From Bacteroidales bacterium UBA2559 (GTDB taxonomy: Bacteria; Bacteroidota; Bacteroidia; Bacteroidales; Bacteroidaceae): 18,859 bases of DNA. The notes under the pieces are model-generated. The model was not told where the DNA came from. It ran no database searches and saw only the letters and a program-made list of their open reading frames with translations. Positions 16,121 through 18,859 of this stretch are shown in pieces (positions within the stretch are counted from its first letter, which is position 1; each line of letters begins with the position of its first letter). Where the stretch lies: assembly GCA_002340405.1 (NCBI GenBank), contig DDLZ01000034.1, positions 4,950 through 23,808 of the forward strand, given 5' to 3'. The translations under genes and the position numbers were made by a program.

Positions 16121-16729
16121 ATGAAAAAAATAATCTTGATACTGTTACTTGGTATTGGCTCCTTCTTACCCTGTATGTCGCAGTATGCCGACAGCATAAA
16201 GCAGCAAAATGTTTTTGTGGCTTTGGCAACAGTATATAAGGGAGACACCATCCCTTCGTACGAACTGTATGAGGTGACCATCTATGGCCGGCGGACGTTC
16301 TCCGCCGCCCGCAAGCAGCGCAGATATGACAAGCTGACCAATAACGTGATCAAGATGTATCCCTTGGCATTGGAAGTAAAGGCCATCCTGGTTGAGACAT
16401 ATCTCTATTTGCAGTCTCTGCCCGATGACAAATCAAAGCAGGAGCATATCAGTGCGGTTGAAAAGGGAGTGTGGGATCAGTACCTGCCCGTAATGAAGAA
16501 ATGCACACTCTCTCAGGGCAAACTCTTGATAAAACTGATTGACCGGGAGTGTAACCAGACCAGCTATGAGCTTATAAACGCCTTTGCCGGCAGTTTCAAG
16601 GCAAGATTCTACCAGACGTTTGCCGCTCTCTTCGGAGCTACGCTCAAAAAGGAGTATGATCCGCAGAATAATGATGAAGATGCTATGATTGAGGAGATCA
16701 TTTGGATGATAGACAATGATATGCTTTAA
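16121..16729 (+). CDS. exported DUF4294 domain protein, function unknown
   Basis: This 202-residue protein has a Sec signal peptide (MKKIILILLL..., probably cut after Ser20; the Pro before Cys18 argues against a lipobox). The DUF4294 hallmarks follow: KGDTIPSYELYEVTIYGRRTF near 40-60, then RRYDKLTNNVIKMYPLA. The rest is mostly charged helices and ends in an acidic tail (NNDEDAMIEEI). The family is largely confined to Bacteroidota and has no established activity that I know of. The gene is divergent from the HHH-barrel gene across 68 bases and lies upstream of ychF, which has its own promoter. An envelope role is inferred only from the signal peptide. Confidence 0.88.
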   Translation: MKKIILILLLGIGSFLPCMSQYADSIKQQNVFVALATVYKGDTIPSYELYEVTIYGRRTFSAARKQRRYDKLTNNVIKMYPLALEVKAILVETYLYLQSLPDDKSKQEHISAVEKGVWDQYLPVMKKCTLSQGKLLIKLIDRECNQTSYELINAFAGSFKARFYQTFAALFGATLKKEYDPQNNDEDAMIEEIIWMIDNDML

Positions 16730-16744
16730 TTTAATTCAGGCAGG

Positions 16745-16760
16745 AACAAACAAGTTTGTT
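16745..16760. repeat. 7-bp inverted repeat overlapping the ychF -33 element
   Basis: AACAAAC (16745-16751) and GTTTGTT (16754-16760) are perfect complements separated by two bases. The right arm contains the TTTG of the ychF -33 element. It could be a regulator-binding palindrome or a weak AT-rich hairpin behind the DUF4294 stop. The two-base spacer favours a protein-binding site. Confidence 0.45.
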
Positions 16761-16785
16761 TCTACTCTCATTTGCACTATCTTTG
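16755..16785 (+). promoter_or_regulatory. canonical Bacteroidota promoter of ychF-lgt (TTTG, 19 bases, TATCTTTG)
   Basis: TTTG (16755-16758) and TATCTTTG (16778-16785) are separated by 19 bases, a full match to the phylum's -33/-7 consensus. The heptamer TTTGCAC occurs twice, at 16771 and 16782. The -7 box ends 25 bases before the ATG at 16811. This excludes the upstream in-frame ATG at 16772 as the natural start, since it would precede the transcript. Confidence 0.8.
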
Positions 16786-16810
16786 CACATTACAAAAATT
16801 CGACATATTT

Positions 16811-17911
16811 ATGGCATTGCAATGCGGCATAGTGGGCCTGCCTAACGTTGGCAAATCCACGCTTTTCAACTCTCTCTCAAGCGCCAAGGCACAGGCGGCC
16901 AACTTCCCATTTTGTACCATCGAGCCCAATGTGGGTATTATAACCGTTCCGGACGGACGTCTAGCCAAATTGGCCGAACTTGTTCGCCCTGGCCGGATAG
17001 TCCCCGCTGCCGTTGAGATTGTCGATATAGCCGGACTGGTCAAGGGTGCCAGCAAGGGCGAGGGTCTGGGCAACAAGTTCTTGGGCAACATACGCGAGTG
17101 CGATGCCATTATCCATGTACTGCGCTGCTTTGACGACGATAACGTAACCCATGTGGACGGCACAGTGAATCCCGTCCGCGACAAGGAGATAATAGATATT
17201 GAGCTTCAGATCAAAGATCTTGAGACCATCGACCAGCGTCTGCAAAAGGTACAGAAACAGGCCGCCGTTGGCGATAAGCAGGCCAGAATCACGGCCGATG
17301 TACTCAACGCTTTCCGTGAAACGCTGCTTCAGGGCAGATCGGCTCGCACCGTCACATTTGATTCCAAGGAAGAACAGAAGATAGCGCATGACCTGTTTCT
17401 GCTCACCTCTAAGCCGGTACTCTATGTCTGTAATGTTGACGAAGAGAGTATAATAAGCGGCAACGCCTATGTGGAGCAGATGCGGGAGGCCATCAAGGAT
17501 GAGAATGCCGAGTTGCTGGTTGTTGCCGCCAAGACCGAGAGTGAGATAGCCGAACTGGAGAGTTACGAAGACCGTCAAATGTTTCTTGAGGAGTTGGGTC
17601 TTGAGGAATCGGGCGTGAACAGGCTGGTAAAATCGGCTTTCAGCCTGCTCAATCTGGAGACATTTTTCACCGTCGGCCCCATTGAGGTAAAGGCTTGGAC
17701 ATACCGTAAGGGCTGGAAGGCCCCGCAGTGTGCGGGTGTAATCCACACCGATTTCGAGAAGGGCTTCATACGCGCTGAGGTAATCAAGTACAACGACTAT
17801 ATCGAACTCGGCTCCGAGGCCGCCGTACGCGATGCCGGAAAGCTGTTTGTAGAGGGAAAGGAGTATGTTGTCAAGGATGGCGACATAATGCATTTCCGTT
17901 TCAATGTATAA
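16811..17911 (+). CDS. ychF: redox-regulated ribosome-associated ATPase YchF (OLA1 family)
   Basis: YchF is a universal Obg-like P-loop ATPase that binds ribosomes and influences translation and stress responses. I place the start at the ATG at 16811 (MALQCGIVGLPNVGKST), giving 366 residues. The in-frame ATG at 16772 would add 13 non-conserved residues and overlaps the promoter. The P-loop is GLPNVGKST (9-17) and the G3 motif is DIAGLVKGAS. The G4 position reads NVDE rather than NKxD, the known basis of ATP preference in this family. A coiled-coil helical domain follows. The C-terminal TGS domain includes KAWTYRKGWKAPQCAGVIHTD and ends FRFNV. lgt follows 18 bases later on the same transcript. 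Confidence 0.97.
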   Translation: MALQCGIVGLPNVGKSTLFNSLSSAKAQAANFPFCTIEPNVGIITVPDGRLAKLAELVRPGRIVPAAVEIVDIAGLVKGASKGEGLGNKFLGNIRECDAIIHVLRCFDDDNVTHVDGTVNPVRDKEIIDIELQIKDLETIDQRLQKVQKQAAVGDKQARITADVLNAFRETLLQGRSARTVTFDSKEEQKIAHDLFLLTSKPVLYVCNVDEESIISGNAYVEQMREAIKDENAELLVVAAKTESEIAELESYEDRQMFLEELGLEESGVNRLVKSAFSLLNLETFFTVGPIEVKAWTYRKGWKAPQCAGVIHTDFEKGFIRAEVIKYNDYIELGSEAAVRDAGKLFVEGKEYVVKDGDIMHFRFNV

Positions 17912-17929
17912 AACCAATTGATCACTGAT

Positions 17930-18772
17930 ATGGACCAAATTCTTGCAGTAATATGGAACCCCGACAGAGTCTTTTTCCGTCTGCTGGGTCTGCCCATCCA
18001 TTACTATTCTCTCATGTGGGTGGTAGGCCTTGTAGCTGCTTACTTTCTTGTCAAACGGTTCTTCAAAGATCGCGGTATAAGTGACGAAACATTTGAACCG
18101 CTCTTCCTGTACTGTTTTCTGGGAATTCTGATAGGCGCACGTCTGGGACACTGCCTGTTTTACGAACCGGATTATTACCTTGCCAGCGGAAAGAATTTCC
18201 TGGAGATGCTGCTTCCCATTCGCTTTTTGCCTGAGGGCGGATGGAGAATGGAGGGTTACAGAGGGTTGGCCAGTCATGGCGGGACCATAGGAATATTCAT
18301 AGCCATCTGGCTCTATTGCCGCAAGTACAAGGTCAAGCTGCTGGAGTGCGTCGATATGATATGCGTGGCCACTCCCGTCACTGCCGCCGCAATACGTATA
18401 GGCAATCTTATGAACTCCGAGATTATAGGCAAGCCCACCAATTCGGATTGGGGCTTTGTCTTTGTACAGCTTGGCGAAGACTTTCCGCGTCACCCCGCAC
18501 AGCTCTACGAAGCTATTGCCTACCTGCTCATCTTCATAATAATCTTTCTGATATACAGAAAAAACAAAGAAAAGGTGGGTACGGGGTTCTATTTCGGATT
18601 TTGCTTAGCTGCCATATTCACTTTCCGCTTCTTCATAGAGTTCTGTAAGGAGGTACAGGTGGATTTCGAGCAGGGCATGTCGCTTGACATGGGACAGCTC
18701 CTGAGCATCCCCTTTATCATTGCCGGCATCTGGCTTATGATCCGCTCCCGCAAGAAAAAGCCTGCACGTTGA
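17930..18772 (+). CDS. lgt: prolipoprotein diacylglyceryl transferase
   Basis: Lgt moves diacylglycerol from phosphatidylglycerol to the lipobox cysteine of prolipoproteins, the first step of lipoprotein maturation, in the inner membrane. The protein is 280 residues from the ATG at 17930. A TTG at 17918 would add four residues and is less likely. Motifs present are PIHYYSLMWVVG at the N-terminus, RGLASHGGTIGI, the Lgt signature RIGNLMNSEIIGKPTNSDWG, RHPAQLYEA, and FRFFIEFCKE near the end. About seven hydrophobic helices are visible. It is cotranscribed with ychF. Its stop is 11 bases from the end of the convergent mutS gene. The gene looks intact. Confidence 0.97.
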   Translation: MDQILAVIWNPDRVFFRLLGLPIHYYSLMWVVGLVAAYFLVKRFFKDRGISDETFEPLFLYCFLGILIGARLGHCLFYEPDYYLASGKNFLEMLLPIRFLPEGGWRMEGYRGLASHGGTIGIFIAIWLYCRKYKVKLLECVDMICVATPVTAAAIRIGNLMNSEIIGKPTNSDWGFVFVQLGEDFPRHPAQLYEAIAYLLIFIIIFLIYRKNKEKVGTGFYFGFCLAAIFTFRFFIEFCKEVQVDFEQGMSLDMGQLLSIPFIIAGIWLMIRSRKKKPAR

Positions 18773-18783
18773 TGCTGTTTTCA

Positions 18784-18859
18784 TTAGCGGCCGCGGAGGA
18801 TCTTTTTGATTTCGTTGAGCTTGTTCAGAGCCTCGATTGGGGTCAGATGGTTGATGTCG
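18784..18859 (-). CDS. mutS: DNA mismatch repair protein MutS, C-terminal end only
   Basis: On the minus strand, 24 codons run in from the window edge and end at a TAA (18784-18786). They encode DINHLTPIEALNKLNEIKKI followed by LRGR. This matches the conserved C-terminal helix-turn-helix end of MutS in Bacteroidota (a D-x-N-x-LTP-EALN-L-xxIK pattern), which mediates dimer contacts behind the ATPase domain. Everything upstream lies outside the window, so completeness cannot be judged. It is convergent with lgt. Confidence 0.8.
   Translation of the reverse strand, partial: DINHLTPIEALNKLNEIKKILRGR

Noticed and set aside
16772..16810. N-terminal extension of YchF starting at the ATG at 16772
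   Set aside because: The extension overlaps the -7 box at 16778-16785 and precedes the universally conserved MALQCGIVGLPNVGKS start.
17918..17929. TTG start for Lgt
   Set aside because: An ATG follows four codons later with normal spacing after ychF, and the extra residues have no family support.
16961..18493. 510-codon open frame on the minus strand across ychF and lgt
   Set aside because: It spans two recognised genes and the gap between them on the other strand, and it shows no domain or signal. It is a by-product of codon bias.
18781..18795. GCGGCCGC palindrome near the lgt/mutS junction as a regulatory site
   Set aside because: It falls on the last MutS codons (Arg-Gly-Arg) and is explained by coding sequence.
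1..18859. CRISPR array, tRNA/rRNA gene, insertion sequence, prophage or toxin-antitoxin module
   Set aside because: No spaced direct repeats, cloverleaf-like segments, transposase motifs or inverted-repeat-bounded units were seen by eye on either strand.

Overview
This window is a piece of a Bacteroidota chromosome, most likely from the order Bacteroidales. Three things support this. The gene families are typical of the phylum: a SusC-type plug protein, a DUF2723 membrane protein, a DUF4294 protein, and GH31 enzymes with Sec signals. Promoter-like boxes match the phylum's TAnnTTTG -7 element (for example 16778-16785, 7796-7803, 4957-4964). Most starts lack a Shine-Dalgarno sequence. Coding density is very high: no gene-free stretch exceeds about 110 bases. 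I see no tRNA, rRNA, CRISPR array, insertion sequence or prophage.

Layout. (1) 2-4423, + strand: two tandem GH31 glycoside hydrolases, alpha-xylosidase or alpha-glucosidase-like. The first is cut by the window edge, carries a PA14-like insert and has a short C-terminus. The second has a signal peptide and a DUF5110-like C-terminal domain. (2) 4407-4904, - strand: a small secreted protein that is essentially one free-standing SusC-type plug domain. Its end overlaps the GH31 end. (3) 4992-11796, + strand: a THUMP RNA methyltransferase with a repetitive basic tail, coupled by ATGA to purD. After a 109-base gap with its own promoter come a DUF2723 polytopic (GT-C-like) protein and a NodB polysaccharide deacetylase 7 bases behind it. 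(4) 16052-11800, - strand: a secreted helix-hairpin-helix protein with a probable outer-membrane barrel, a radical SAM protein, and the PBP4-type peptidase DacB. (5) 16121-18772, + strand: a DUF4294 protein, then ychF and lgt. (6) 18784-18859, - strand: the C-terminal end of mutS.

Functional reading. The left end looks like the edge of an oligosaccharide-degradation locus, but no complete SusC/SusD pair is visible. The rest is mainly core housekeeping: rRNA modification, purine synthesis, ribosome-associated ATPase, lipoprotein maturation, mismatch repair and peptidoglycan trimming. Conserved but poorly understood envelope proteins are mixed in (DUF2723, HHH-barrel, DUF4294). I do not see an unmistakable new multi-gene system. 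The best candidates for unexplained biology are the orphan plug protein, the HHH-barrel protein divergent from DUF4294, the DUF2723/deacetylase pair, and the repeat tail of the RNA methyltransferase.
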